Shown here: piece by piece, positions 1 through 8,495 of the stretch
Position numbering within the stretch: the first letter of the stretch is position 1
Layout of the letters: each line of letters starts with the position of its first letter
DNA from: Kluyvera sp047971185
GTDB taxonomy: Bacteria; Pseudomonadota; Gammaproteobacteria; Enterobacterales; Enterobacteriaceae
Assembly: GCF_047971185.1 (NCBI RefSeq)
Contig: NZ_JBKDZH010000057.1
Span: forward strand, 7,047 to 71,046
DNA: 64,000 nt
Direction of reading: 5' to 3'
Position numbers and translations under genes: made by a program
The notes under the pieces: generated by a model
Database searches by the model: none
What the model was told of the DNA's origin: nothing
Seen by the model: the letters and a program-made list of their open reading frames with translations, nothing else

Positions 1-885
1 CAGCAGCATCTGAATAAGATTAACCCGCACTCGGCGCGTATCGCCTTCCTGGGCCCAAAAGGTTCCTATTCGCACCTGGCGGCCCGCCAGTACGCCGCTC
101 GCCACTTCGAGCAGTTCATCGAAAGCGGCTGTCTGAAGTTTGCCGATATCTTCAACCAGGTGGAAACCGGCCAGGCCGACTACGCCGTGGTGCCGATTGA
201 AAACACCAGCTCCGGCGGGATTAACGACGTCTATGACCTGTTGCAGCACACCAGCCTGTCAATCGTCGGCGAAATGACGGTGCCCATCGACCACTGCGTG
301 CTGGTGAACGGCACAACCTCGCTTGAGGCCATTGAAACGGTGTATAGCCACCCGCAACCGTTCCAGCAGTGCAGCCAGTTCCTGAGCCATTATCCGCAGT
401 GGAAAATTGAGTACACCGAGAGCACCTCGGCGGCGATGGAGAAAGTCGCGCAGGCCAACTCACCGGCCGTCGCGGCGCTGGGCAGCGAAGCCGGCGGCAA
501 GCTGTATGGTTTGCAGGTGCTGGAGCATTGCCAGGCCAACCAGACGCAAAACATCACCCGTTTCCTGGTGCTGGCGCGCAAGGCAGTCAACGTCTCTGAC
601 CAGGTCCCGGCGAAAACCACCCTGCTGATCGCCACCGGGCAGCAGGCCGGTGCGCTGGTAGAAGCGCTGCTGGTACTGCGTAACCACAACCTGATTATGA
701 CCAAGCTTGAATCGCGCCCGATTCACGGCAACCCGTGGGAAGAGATGTTTTATCTCGACGTCCAGGCGAACCTGGACGCGCTGCCGATGCAAAAGGCGCT
801 GAAAGAGCTCTCCGGCATTACCCGATCCATGAAGGTGCTGGGCTGCTACCCGAGCGAGAACGTGGTGCCGGTTGATCCGGTTTAA
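1..885 (+). CDS. pheA: PheA, chorismate mutase/prephenate dehydratase (5' end missing)
   Basis: This is the C-terminal part of the bifunctional P-protein, which turns chorismate into prephenate and then phenylpyruvate in phenylalanine synthesis in the cytoplasm. The frame is open from base 1, so the N-terminal chorismate mutase domain lies outside the window. The prephenate dehydratase domain is visible (AFLGPKGSYS near the left edge, then VPIENTSSG). It is followed by an ACT regulatory domain with the ESRPIHGNPWEE phenylalanine-binding motif, the site of feedback inhibition in this family. The TAA stop overlaps the stop of the convergent SMP-30 gene by two bases, so there is no room for a separate terminator between them. 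Confidence 0.97.
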   Translation, partial: QQHLNKINPHSARIAFLGPKGSYSHLAARQYAARHFEQFIESGCLKFADIFNQVETGQADYAVVPIENTSSGGINDVYDLLQHTSLSIVGEMTVPIDHCVLVNGTTSLEAIETVYSHPQPFQQCSQFLSHYPQWKIEYTESTSAAMEKVAQANSPAVAALGSEAGGKLYGLQVLEHCQANQTQNITRFLVLARKAVNVSDQVPAKTTLLIATGQQAGALVEALLVLRNHNLIMTKLESRPIHGNPWEEMFYLDVQANLDALPMQKALKELSGITRSMKVLGCYPSENVVPVDPV

Positions 886-1754
886 CGTTCGATAAAGGGC
901 CGCTTCTTCATTCCTGCCACCGCCACCGGCAGGGTGAAGATCGCCCCGGAGAGCGGATACTGAGCCACCTCCTCCACCGACATATTCTCGCGGGTGGTAG
1001 TGATAAATAGCGTGCGCATATCCGCCCCACCGAAGCAAACCATCGTCGGGCAACGCACCGGCAGACGGTACTCAGCAAGCTGTTCCCCCTCAGGCGAGAA
1101 ACGCGCCACCCGCCAGCCGTCAAACATCGCGCTCCAGTAGCAGCCTTCCTCATCAATGGCCGCCCCGTCCGGGATCCCCTCACCGTCTTTAAACAAGCGG
1201 AAAACCTCACGCGTTCCCGGCTCGCCGTCGGCGTCCAGCGGCGTACGATAAATCACTCCGTTTGGCGTATCTGAGGTGTACATCCAGCGTTTGTCCTCGC
1301 TGAAGGCCAGCCCGTTCGCACCGTGAATATCACACTGGATCACTTTCGGCTTCAGTTGATTATCCACCCGGACCAGCAGCGCACCGTTGTAGTCACCCGG
1401 CCCCCAGAAGGTACCGGCATAAAAACGGCCATCGCGATCGGTACCGCCGTCGTTGAAGCGCGCCAGCTGCGGGTTGCTCGGGTTATCGCAGATTTTATGC
1501 TGTAACAGACCACGGCTGTCGGCAAGCCAGATGGCGCTGCGCAGCGCGACAATAAAACCGCCCTTTTCCCGCAGCGCAAAGCAGCCCACCTCTTCCGGAA
1601 ACTGCAGCACCTGGTGATCGCCCGTCGCGGGCACGTAGCGGTGAATTTCACACTCCATGATATCCGCCCAGTACAGCGCCTGCTCGGCGTCGCTCCAGGT
1701 CGGGCATTCCGGCAGATGTCCGGTGTAATCAAACAGCAGGTTTGCGTCAGCCAT
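882..1754 (-). CDS. SMP-30/gluconolactonase/LRE family protein
   Basis: This 290-aa protein belongs to the SMP-30 (regucalcin/gluconolactonase) beta-propeller family, whose members are metal-dependent lactonases acting mainly on sugar lactones. Expected metal-ligand motifs are present in order: the N-terminal LPECPTW glutamate, RFNDGGTDRDGRFYAGT, GANGLAFS, and GIPDGAAID. I chose the ATG of MADANLLF, just after the tyrA terminator and preceded by GGGATAAAG. A longer frame would run back through the terminator into tyrA. The gene lies between pheA and tyrA, which are direct neighbours in E. coli as I recall, so it is an accessory insertion there. The substrate cannot be told from sequence. Lactonase activity is a family inference. 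Confidence 0.85.
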   Translation of the reverse strand: MADANLLFDYTGHLPECPTWSDAEQALYWADIMECEIHRYVPATGDHQVLQFPEEVGCFALREKGGFIVALRSAIWLADSRGLLQHKICDNPSNPQLARFNDGGTDRDGRFYAGTFWGPGDYNGALLVRVDNQLKPKVIQCDIHGANGLAFSEDKRWMYTSDTPNGVIYRTPLDADGEPGTREVFRLFKDGEGIPDGAAIDEEGCYWSAMFDGWRVARFSPEGEQLAEYRLPVRCPTMVCFGGADMRTLFITTTRENMSVEEVAQYPLSGAIFTLPVAVAGMKKRPFIER

Positions 1755-1768
1755 CGTCTTTATCCCAT

Positions 1769-1799
1769 AAAAAAAGCCAGAGGATTTCCCCTGGCTTTC
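1769..1799 (-). terminator. tyrA rho-independent terminator
   Basis: Read on the minus strand, an 8-bp GC-rich stem (GCCAGGGG with CCTCTGGC, one G-U pair) is followed by a run of seven T. It lies just after the tyrA stop and before the SMP-30 start. Confidence 0.8.
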
Positions 1800-1818
1800 A
1801 AGTATATACAGTTTTCGT

Positions 1819-2940
1819 TTACTGCCGACTGTCATTCGCCTGGCGCAACAGGACGCGGCTCTCACTCTGGAAACGCTGCGCATAGTCGCCGAACCAGTGC
1901 TCTACCTTGCGGAAGCTGTCGATAAACGCCTGCTTATTGCCCTGCTCCAGCAGGCCAATCGCTTCGCCAAAACGCTGGTAGTAACGCTTGATCAGCGCCA
2001 GATTGTTGCCGGACGACATAATAATATCGGCGTACAGCTGCGGATCCTGGGCAAACAGACGCCCAACCATCGCCAGCTCCAGACGGTAGATGGGTGAAGA
2101 GAGCGCCAGCAGCTGTTCCAGCTGCACGTTCTCTTCCGCCAGATGCAGACCGTAGGCGAAAGTCGCAAAGTGACGCAGCGCCTGGATAAACGCCATGTTC
2201 TGGTCGTGCTCTACCGCGCTAATGCGGTGCAGACGCGCGCCCCAGACCTGAATCTGCTCAAGGAACCACTGATACGCTTCCGGCTGGCGGCCATCGCAGT
2301 ACACCACCACCTGCTTGGCCAGGCTGCCACTGTCCGGGCCGAACATCGGATGCAGCCCGACAACAGGCCCCGCGTGTGCCGACAGCATCGCCTGCAGCGG
2401 CCCGGCTTTCACCGACGCCAGATCCACCAGAATACAGTCCGCTGGCAACGGCGGCAGCTTCGCTATCACCTGCTCGGTGACGTGAATAGGCACGCTGACA
2501 ATCACCATGCCCGCATCCGCCACCATCTCCGGCGCTTTCGCCCAGTCTTCTTTTTCCAGCGTCCGCACCTGATAACCAGACAGGTTCAGCATTTTTTCAA
2601 ACAGCCGCCCCATCTGACCACCGCCACCGACAATCACCACCGGACGCAGCGACGGACACAGCGTTTTAAAGCCTTTGTCGTTTTCGCTGGAGTAGGATTC
2701 GCGCATCACGCGGCGCAGCACGTCTTCAATCAAATCGGGCGGCACGCCGAGCGCCGCCGCTTCCTGACGGCGAGAAGCCAGCATTGCGGCCTCGCGCTCC
2801 GGGACGTAAATCGGCAGGCCATACTGGCTTTTCACTTCGCCCACTTCCGCCACCAGCTCCAGACGCTTCGCCAGCAGGCTGAGTAGCGCCTTATCGACTT
2901 CATCAATTTGATCGCGTAACGCGGTCAGTTCAGCAACCAT
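1819..2940 (-). CDS. tyrA: TyrA, chorismate mutase/prephenate dehydrogenase
   Basis: This is the full-length 373-aa bifunctional T-protein. It makes prephenate from chorismate and oxidises it with NAD+ to 4-hydroxyphenylpyruvate for tyrosine. The N-terminal chorismate mutase domain (about residues 1-90) begins LTALRDQIDEVDKALLSLL and includes YVPEREAAML. The dehydrogenase domain starts with the NAD-binding glycine-rich motif VIVGGGGQMGRLF and contains VGLHPMFGPD. It is nine bases downstream of aroF on the same strand and forms the aroF-tyrA operon, controlled by TyrR in relatives. Confidence 0.98.
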   Translation of the reverse strand: MVAELTALRDQIDEVDKALLSLLAKRLELVAEVGEVKSQYGLPIYVPEREAAMLASRRQEAAALGVPPDLIEDVLRRVMRESYSSENDKGFKTLCPSLRPVVIVGGGGQMGRLFEKMLNLSGYQVRTLEKEDWAKAPEMVADAGMVIVSVPIHVTEQVIAKLPPLPADCILVDLASVKAGPLQAMLSAHAGPVVGLHPMFGPDSGSLAKQVVVYCDGRQPEAYQWFLEQIQVWGARLHRISAVEHDQNMAFIQALRHFATFAYGLHLAEENVQLEQLLALSSPIYRLELAMVGRLFAQDPQLYADIIMSSGNNLALIKRYYQRFGEAIGLLEQGNKQAFIDSFRKVEHWFGDYAQRFQSESRVLLRQANDSRQ

Positions 2941-2949
2941 ACAATCCTC

Positions 2950-4020
2950 TTACGCCAGACGAGCCGCCAGATGGCCGCGTAAATCCTTGTCGAGCTCACG
3001 CAGCAGCGCATCGGTGGCTTCCCAACTAATGCACGCATCGGTCACCGACACGCCGTACTTCATCTCACAGCGCGGCTGCTCGGAAGACTGATTGCCTTCG
3101 TGAATATTACTTTCAATCATCAGACCAATAATTGAACGGTTACCGTCCTTGATCTGCGCGACAACGGATTCCGCCACCGCAGGCTGACGGCGGTAGTCTT
3201 TATTGGAATTACCATGACTGCAATCTACCATCAGCGACGCGCGCAGTCCCGCCTGTTCCATCTCTTTTTCACACTGCGCCACATCTTCCGGGCCGTAGTT
3301 CGGCTTTTTACCACCGCGCAGAATCACATGACCGTCCGGGTTGCCCTGGGTGCGCAGCAGGCAGACCTGGCCGGCCTGATTGATACCCACGAAACGGTGC
3401 GGCATGGCGGCCGCGCGCATGGCGTTGATGGCGGTCGCCAGCGAGCCGTCGGTGCCGTTTTTGAAACCGACCGGCATCGACAGACCGGAAGCCATCTCAC
3501 GGTGCGTCTGCGATTCAGTGGTACGGGCGCCAATTGCCGACCAGCTGAACAGATCGCCCAGGTACTGCGGGCTGTTTGGATCCAGTGCTTCCGTTGCCAG
3601 CGGCAGACCCATGCTGACCAGCTCAACCAACAGACGACGGGCAATTTTCAGACCGCTTTCCACATCAAACGAGCCATCCATGTGCGGATCGTTGATAAGC
3701 CCTTTCCATCCGACGGTCGTACGCGGCTTTTCAATATAGACGCGCATCACCAGGTAGAGGCTATCGCTGACCTCTTCCGCCAGTGTTTTAAATCGACGCG
3801 CATATTCGATGGCAGCTTCAGGATCGTGAATGGAGCAAGGCCCGCACACTACCAGCAGGCGCGGATCGCGACCGGCGATAATGTCAGAAATCGTTGTACG
3901 TGACTGGGCGATTTGCGCTTCCTGCTCAACGGTGAGCGGGAATTCAGCTTTCAGCTGATCCGGGGTGATCAATACCTGTTCATCGGCGATATTTACGTTG
4001 TTCAGCGCGTCTTTTTGCAT
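2950..4020 (-). CDS. aroF: AroF, tyrosine-sensitive DAHP synthase
   Basis: This 356-aa protein is a class I 3-deoxy-D-arabino-heptulosonate-7-phosphate synthase. It condenses phosphoenolpyruvate with erythrose-4-phosphate, the first step of the shikimate pathway. Recognisable motifs include VVCGPCSIHDP, EKPRTTVGWKG, SWSAIGARTTESQ, GFKNGTDG and MVDCSHGNSNKD. Position as the first gene of an operon with tyrA identifies it as the tyrosine-inhibited isozyme rather than AroG or AroH. The leader upstream holds two TyrR-box-like sites. Confidence 0.97.
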   Translation of the reverse strand: MQKDALNNVNIADEQVLITPDQLKAEFPLTVEQEAQIAQSRTTISDIIAGRDPRLLVVCGPCSIHDPEAAIEYARRFKTLAEEVSDSLYLVMRVYIEKPRTTVGWKGLINDPHMDGSFDVESGLKIARRLLVELVSMGLPLATEALDPNSPQYLGDLFSWSAIGARTTESQTHREMASGLSMPVGFKNGTDGSLATAINAMRAAAMPHRFVGINQAGQVCLLRTQGNPDGHVILRGGKKPNYGPEDVAQCEKEMEQAGLRASLMVDCSHGNSNKDYRRQPAVAESVVAQIKDGNRSIIGLMIESNIHEGNQSSEQPRCEMKYGVSVTDACISWEATDALLRELDKDLRGHLAARLA

Positions 4021-4115
4021 GATGGCATTACCTGTTATGGCTCGTTTGCGATAGTTGTTTCCTCAATGAGGTGGACTCACAATACCATAACGAGTAAAGA
4101 TATCAATCCAAAATC

Positions 4116-4186
4116 CGCAAATTATTATTTACACCACCCTATTTCAGGCAAAATATTTCGCCTTTATGCGTACATAAATCATTACA
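4116..4186 (-). promoter_or_regulatory. Putative TyrR boxes upstream of aroF
   Basis: Two sites fit the TyrR pattern TGTAAA-N6-TTTACA with the conserved G at position 2 and C at position 17. On the minus strand the one nearer the gene (4116-4133) reads TGTAAA-N6-TTTGCG, with a perfect left half. The farther one (4169-4186) reads TGTAAT-N6-TGTACG. In E. coli aroF is repressed by TyrR with tyrosine through several boxes in this place. Assignment is by pattern only. Confidence 0.55.
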
Positions 4187-4203
4187 CTCTAATGAAAGTA
4201 CAT

Positions 4204-4234
4204 AAAAAAGGGCGAACCGTCATCGTTCGCCCTG
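4204..4234 (-). terminator. Terminator after the PepSY gene
   Basis: Minus-strand hairpin with an 8-bp stem (GGGCGAAC pairing with GTTCGCCC) and a six-T run, eleven bases after the stop of the PepSY membrane protein. It separates that gene from the aroF promoter. Confidence 0.85.
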
Positions 4235-4245
4235 GATAAATCACC

Positions 4246-5616
4246 TTATTCCGCCGCCCGCGATAACGACTGCGTTACCGCGCTGCGCCAGCGTAGCCAG
4301 TCGATCGCCATAAACAGCAACAGGCTTGCCCCCATCACCGGCAGCGCCATGCCGATCGCCACGGCGACAACCAGCGTCACAACGCGCGCGGGCAGCGTCA
4401 GGGCCAGCCAGCTTTGCGTGAGCGTTTGCAGTGGGCTGACCAGTGGCTGGGCAGGACGCTTAATCCACCACAGGCGATAACCCATCGCGATCGCCACGCA
4501 CAGCGCCAGACCAAAGACAATCAACAGCAGCTGGTTCGGCAAACCGAACAGAACGCCCATATGGAAATCAACACCCCAGCGCGTCAGCTTCGCCATCAGT
4601 GGGAAATCAGCAAACTGCGTGTAATCGACAATCGTCAGCGACTGCGGATCGACCGCCACGGCATCCACCTGCGTCGGCCAGCGTCGGTCGAGCTCAGTCA
4701 CCGTCCACGCACGATCGGCGCTGCGCGGCGGGCGGATCTCCAGATGCGTCGCATCGATACCGCCGCGCTGGGCAACGTTCAGGACGGCATCGATCCGATC
4801 CCAGGCGATCGGCGAGACGTGCTGCATCATCCCACCGGCATGACCGCGATGCTCCGCGTGAGGATCCATCGCCATCATCTCGCCGCCGTGCAGCTGGGTA
4901 TTGACCTGCGGTGTTAGCCACCCCAATCCAGCGCGCAGCTTATCGACGTTACCACCGGCCCACTGCGACCAGGTTAAGCCGGTGGCGGAGAACAGCAGCA
5001 TTCCCGCCAGCAGACACCAGCCAAGAGTGACGTGAACGCGGCGCGTATTTTGCAGACGGTTTTTGATGCGCCGCTTGGGACGAGTAAAGCCCCACAGGAC
5101 AATGCCTCCCAGCGCCGCAACCCACATCCACGAGGCCGCCAGCTCGCTGTACAAACGCCCCATATCCCCCAGCAGCAGCGAGCGATGCGCATAATCAATC
5201 CACTGCCGCAGCGGCAAAATACCGCTGGTGCCGTAGACCGTCATATCGCCTTTTACCGCCAGCGTCACCGGATCAACAAAGATAGCGCGGTTTTCCGAGG
5301 CCTGAAGCGTCGGGTCGGCGAACATCACCCGCGTGGTTTCACCCGCTTCCAGCGCCGGGCGTACCGCGCTCAGCGTCAGCGGCGCATCCAGCGCGCGTTC
5401 CGCCACGGCAATCTGCGCGGCAATGGGCTGGCGCTCACCGTCAATGGTGCCATGGAGCGTATCGTGATACAGCAGGTTTTCCAGCTGTGGGGTGGCCACA
5501 TACAGCGTCCCCGTCAGCGCCGCCACGAAAATAAAAGGCCCGACGAACAGGCCGATAAAAAAGTGCAGACGGCGTAACAGGTGTACCCATGCCGCCCGCG
5601 AGGTGCAGGTTGTCAT
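4246..5616 (-). CDS. PepSY-associated transmembrane protein
   Basis: This 456-aa inner-membrane protein has the layout of the PepSY_TM family: an N-terminal helix (HFFIGLFVGPFIFVAALTGTLY), a long periplasmic section, three central/C-terminal helices, and the typical GWCLLAGMLLFSATGLTWS segment. Family members are often linked to iron or other metal handling, sometimes as ferric reductases, but this one's reaction is unknown. Around residues 242-268 there is a His/Met-rich loop (HAEHRGHAGGMMQH) that could bind a metal. Start ATG chosen at MTTCTS, which has AAGGAAG at good spacing; upstream in-frame ATGs lack this. It follows a DUF2946 gene that also has a Met/His-rich loop. Confidence 0.85.
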   Translation of the reverse strand: MTTCTSRAAWVHLLRRLHFFIGLFVGPFIFVAALTGTLYVATPQLENLLYHDTLHGTIDGERQPIAAQIAVAERALDAPLTLSAVRPALEAGETTRVMFADPTLQASENRAIFVDPVTLAVKGDMTVYGTSGILPLRQWIDYAHRSLLLGDMGRLYSELAASWMWVAALGGIVLWGFTRPKRRIKNRLQNTRRVHVTLGWCLLAGMLLFSATGLTWSQWAGGNVDKLRAGLGWLTPQVNTQLHGGEMMAMDPHAEHRGHAGGMMQHVSPIAWDRIDAVLNVAQRGGIDATHLEIRPPRSADRAWTVTELDRRWPTQVDAVAVDPQSLTIVDYTQFADFPLMAKLTRWGVDFHMGVLFGLPNQLLLIVFGLALCVAIAMGYRLWWIKRPAQPLVSPLQTLTQSWLALTLPARVVTLVVAVAIGMALPVMGASLLLFMAIDWLRWRSAVTQSLSRAAE

Positions 5617-5667
5617 ACTCTTCCTTCGTGCTTGCATAACAAAATATACGTAGATGCAAAGCAAGGT

Positions 5668-5697
5668 AGCCCGGCCGAGCGCAGCGACGCCGGGAAA
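5668..5697 (+). repeat. REP-like element
   Basis: A GTAGCCCGGCCGAGCG...CGCCGGG palindromic unit typical of enterobacterial REP/BIME repeats. A related unit occurs in the opposite orientation after proX (58701-58724). Confidence 0.5.
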
Positions 5698-5756
5698 TAC
5701 CCGGAGTCAATGCAACATGCGCAAGCAGATTTGCATCGCTATCGTTATCAGGCAAC

Positions 5757-6140
5757 TCAACGCGGCGGCGCACGAGTATCGGGGAATAGCCAGGGGAAAT
5801 AGCGCCAGTGGGTCACCCGCGGCGGGAAAGACGCGATCGTCACCCGGAGCAGCAGCGCACATAGCAGCACGCACAGCGCTAGCATCATGCCGGGAACATG
5901 GGCCAGCAGCACGCAGTAGCCGCAGGCCTCACCGTGGTCGATGGGCATCGTGTCCGGCATGGAATGGTGGGCAGGCATCGGCATGGTCATCTCATGATGC
6001 ATACCGGGCATCGCGCTCATCGGCGACTGCTGTAACGAAATGGAAACCAGCGGAGCAAAGATAATCAGCGCCATAGCCAACAGCGCAAGCCTGGCGGCCC
6101 ACTGTCTCAGCGCTGTGATGTTGGATGCTCTGCCGCTCAC
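5757..6140 (-). CDS. DUF2946 family protein with Met/His-rich loop
   Basis: This small membrane protein (127 aa) has an N-terminal helix (LALLAMALIIFAPLVSISL), a loop very rich in Met and His (residues 41-69, repeated MP, HH and MPM), a CGYC pair at 73-76, then a second helix (MMLALCVLLCALLL). This is the DUF2946 layout. Members often sit near TonB receptors or copper genes, but their function is unknown. I chose a GTG start because it has a GGAGG site six bases upstream; an upstream in-frame ATG has none. The loop composition and the neighbouring PepSY gene suggest copper or another soft metal, which is inference only. Confidence 0.75.
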   Translation of the reverse strand: MSGRASNITALRQWAARLALLAMALIIFAPLVSISLQQSPMSAMPGMHHEMTMPMPAHHSMPDTMPIDHGEACGYCVLLAHVPGMMLALCVLLCALLLRVTIASFPPRVTHWRYFPWLFPDTRAPPR

Positions 6141-6214
6141 GCTACCCTCCAATGAATGAGGGCATTGTAAATGATTTAACAACCAAATGTTAACGCATGG
6201 TGCGTTTGAAGATA

Positions 6215-6247
6215 AAAAAAGGGCCAGCCATTCGGCCAGCCCTTTCT
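6215..6247 (-). terminator. Terminator of the rpsP-rplS operon
   Basis: On the minus strand a 12-bp stem (AAAGGGCTGGCC with GGCTGGCCCTTT, two G-U pairs) is followed by T residues, 24 bases after rplS. Confidence 0.85.
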
Positions 6248-6271
6248 AACAGGATGTCGCTTGCGCGAATC

Positions 6272-6619
6272 TTAGTTAAGACGCTCTTTGATACGAGCAG
6301 ACTTACCAGTGCGCTCACGCAGGTAGTACAGTTTAGCTTTACGTACAGCACCACGACGTTTAACAGCAATGCTGTCAACTACCGGAGAGTGAGTCTGGAA
6401 GACACGCTCAACGCCTTCGCCGTTGGAAATTTTACGAACAGTGAATGCAGAGTGCAGACCGCGGCTACGAATAGCGATAACCACGCCCTCAAATGCCTGC
6501 AGACGTTTTTTGGAACCTTCAACAACCCATACTTTCACTTCCACGGTATCACCCGGACGGAAGGAAGGTACGTCCTGCTTCATCTGTTCTTGTTCAAGTT
6601 GCTTAATAATGTTGCTCAT
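6272..6619 (-). CDS. rplS: Ribosomal protein L19
   Basis: L19 of the large ribosomal subunit, 115 aa, the family's normal length. It sits at the 30S-50S interface. The sequence starts MSNIIKQLEQEQMKQD and carries FRPGDTVEVKVWVVEG and a basic C-terminal half (KRRGAVRKAKLYYLRERTGK). It is the last gene of rpsP-rimM-trmD-rplS, 41 bases after trmD. Confidence 0.98.
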   Translation of the reverse strand: MSNIIKQLEQEQMKQDVPSFRPGDTVEVKVWVVEGSKKRLQAFEGVVIAIRSRGLHSAFTVRKISNGEGVERVFQTHSPVVDSIAVKRRGAVRKAKLYYLRERTGKSARIKERLN

Positions 6620-6660
6620 AATTTAATCTCTTATCCTGGGTAAACTGATATTTGGGGGTC

Positions 6661-7428
6661 TTAGACCAGCCCATCATGTTTATGCTGCTGTTGTGCGTGT
6701 TCCTGTTTGAACTCCGCCAGCAACCTTGCTTGCTCTTCAGTCAGAGCCAGGTTTTCCAGAAGTTCAGGTCTTCTAAGCCAGGAGCGGCCCAGCGACTGCT
6801 TCAAACGCCAGCGACGTATCTCGGCATGGTTTCCCGACAGCAGAACCGGCGGTACTTCCATTCCTTCCAACACTTCAGGGCGGGTATAGTGCGGACAGTC
6901 CAGCAACCCGTCAGCAAACGAATCTTCGATTGCCGATGCTTCATGACCCAGCACCCCCGGAATAAACCGGGAAACGGAGTCGATCAGCGTCATTGCCGGT
7001 AACTCTCCACCACTGAGAACGTAATCGCCGATAGACCATTCTTCGTCAATCTCGGTCTGAATCACGCGCTCATCGATACCTTCGTAGCGACCACATACCA
7101 GAATCAGCTTTTGATTCGTGGCCAGTTCGCTGACGCCTGCTTGATCAAGCTTGCGTCCCTGAGGTGACAGATAAATCACCTTTGCGCCTTCACCTGCCGC
7201 GGCTTTTGCTGCATGAATGGCGTCCCGCAAGGGTTGCACCATCATTAACATCCCCGGTCCGCCGCCGTAAGGACGATCGTCCACGGTACGGTGCCGGTCA
7301 TGCGTGAAGTCACGAGGACTCCAGCTCTGGATGCTCAGCAGGCCATTTTTTACTGCCCGGCCAGTTACCCCGTAATCGGTAATTGCGCGGAACATTTCAG
7401 GAAACAGGCTAATTATGCCAATCCACAT
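6661..7428 (-). CDS. trmD: TrmD, tRNA (guanine-N1)-methyltransferase
   Basis: This 255-aa SPOUT-class enzyme uses S-adenosylmethionine to methylate G37 next to the anticodon, which prevents +1 frameshifting. The trefoil-knot SAM site is visible in three parts: YLSPQGRKLDQ, LVCGRYEGIDERV and SIGDYVLSGGELPAM. The start MWIGIISLFPEMF is the usual one. It lies 30 bases after rimM in the same operon. Confidence 0.98.
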   Translation of the reverse strand: MWIGIISLFPEMFRAITDYGVTGRAVKNGLLSIQSWSPRDFTHDRHRTVDDRPYGGGPGMLMMVQPLRDAIHAAKAAAGEGAKVIYLSPQGRKLDQAGVSELATNQKLILVCGRYEGIDERVIQTEIDEEWSIGDYVLSGGELPAMTLIDSVSRFIPGVLGHEASAIEDSFADGLLDCPHYTRPEVLEGMEVPPVLLSGNHAEIRRWRLKQSLGRSWLRRPELLENLALTEEQARLLAEFKQEHAQQQHKHDGLV

Positions 7429-7458
7429 AGCGCCGTCTTTTACCGTTTATCCGGTGGT

Positions 7459-8007
7459 TTAAAAACCAGGATCCCAATCTACTTCGATAGTACGAGTAGC
7501 GAGATCGACTTTCTTGATAACCTGCCCATCGAGGAACGGAACCAGCCGCTCCTTGATACCAAATGCATCTTTCAGGTTTGCCTTAATGACGAGAACGTCA
7601 TTCGACCCGGTTTCCATCATATCGATGACTTTACCGAGACCGTAGCCTTCCGTGGTCACTACCTGGCAGCCCATCAGGTCTTTCCAGTAATAGCTTCCAT
7701 CTTCCAGCGCCGGCAGCTGCGAGGAATCCACGATAATTTCGCAGTTCGTCAGCAGATTCGCGGCATCGCGATCGTCAACGCCTTTCAGCTTGATGACGAT
7801 ATCCTGATTGTGGTAGCGCCAGCTTTCCAGCTCAACGGTCTGCCACTGACCCGCCTTCTGGATTAACCAGGGCTGATAGTCAAAAATGCTTTCGGCGTCT
7901 TCGGTGGAGGAAAACACTCTGAGCCAACCACGGATACCGTAGGAAGAACCCATTTTCCCCAATACGATCGGATCAACAGGTGCTTGTGCGGTGTGTTGCT
8001 TGCTCAT
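7459..8007 (-). CDS. rimM: RimM, ribosome maturation factor
   Basis: RimM helps assemble the head of the 30S subunit around S19. At 182 aa from MSKQHTAQAPV the length equals that of the E. coli protein, so this start was preferred over an in-frame ATG nine bases upstream. The N-terminal RimM domain (LGKMGSSYGIRGWLRVFSST) and C-terminal PRC-barrel (DLMGCQVVTTEG, LVPFLDGQVIKKVD) are intact. It follows rpsP by 18 bases. Confidence 0.97.
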   Translation of the reverse strand: MSKQHTAQAPVDPIVLGKMGSSYGIRGWLRVFSSTEDAESIFDYQPWLIQKAGQWQTVELESWRYHNQDIVIKLKGVDDRDAANLLTNCEIIVDSSQLPALEDGSYYWKDLMGCQVVTTEGYGLGKVIDMMETGSNDVLVIKANLKDAFGIKERLVPFLDGQVIKKVDLATRTIEVDWDPGF

Positions 8008-8025
8008 CATGACCACCGTGACAGA

Positions 8026-8274
8026 TTAAGCTGCTTTTTTAGCTTCTTTGATCAGCGCAGATACGCGATCAGAGATAGTTGCGCCCTGGCCAACCCAGTG
8101 TGCGATACGGTCCAGATCCAGACGGGTGCCTTCTTCCGCGCCAGAAGCGATCGGGTTGAAGAAACCAACGCGCTCGATGAAGCGACCGTTACGTGCGTTA
8201 CGGCTGTCAGTAACAACAACCTGGTAGAACGGACGCTTTTTAGCGCCGTGACGTGCTAAACGAATAGTTACCAT
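8026..8274 (-). CDS. rpsP: Ribosomal protein S16
   Basis: S16 of the small subunit, 82 aa from MVTIRLARHGAKKRPFY, the normal length. An upstream extension through the leader hairpin is not real. The core motif DSRNARNGRFIERVGFFNP is present. It is the first gene of the rpsP-rimM-trmD-rplS operon and has its own leader and promoter after ffh. Confidence 0.98.
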   Translation of the reverse strand: MVTIRLARHGAKKRPFYQVVVTDSRNARNGRFIERVGFFNPIASGAEEGTRLDLDRIAHWVGQGATISDRVSALIKEAKKAA

Positions 8275-8300
8275 AACATCCTCTTGTGTGAATAGAACAA

Positions 8301-8328
8301 CCGGGCCCCATCGAGGGAAGGGGCCCGG
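8301..8328 (-). promoter_or_regulatory. rpsP leader hairpin
   Basis: A perfect 9-bp stem (CCGGGCCCC with GGGGCCCGG) with a 10-base loop lies in the rpsP 5' leader. No T-run follows on the minus strand, so it looks like a leader or attenuator structure rather than a terminator for ffh. Confidence 0.5.
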
Positions 8329-8349
8329 TGTCATATTAAAAGCCCGAAA

Positions 8350-8377
8350 ATTTTACTCATTTTTGGGGGAAATGCAA
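8350..8377 (-). promoter_or_regulatory. Putative sigma-70 promoter of rpsP operon
   Basis: On the minus strand TTGCAT, a 16-base spacer and TAAAAT lie just upstream of the leader hairpin. Assigned by pattern and position. Confidence 0.5.
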
Positions 8378-8454
8378 TCAACATCTGTCTTTTACCGCAC
8401 GATAACCGGGGCGTTATCATCATAGACAGCATGAAGTCGGCGTGTTCGTCGTTA

Positions 8455-8487
8455 CCGAAGCGCGCGACGATAACCCGCGCACTTCGG
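8455..8487 (-). terminator. Hairpin after ffh
   Basis: A 12-bp stem with one G-U pair (CCGAAGTGCGCG with CGCGCGCTTCGG) starts nine bases past the ffh stop. There is no T-run, so it may mark a 3' end or processing point rather than a strong intrinsic terminator. Confidence 0.4.
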
Positions 8488-8495
8488 CAAAGAGA

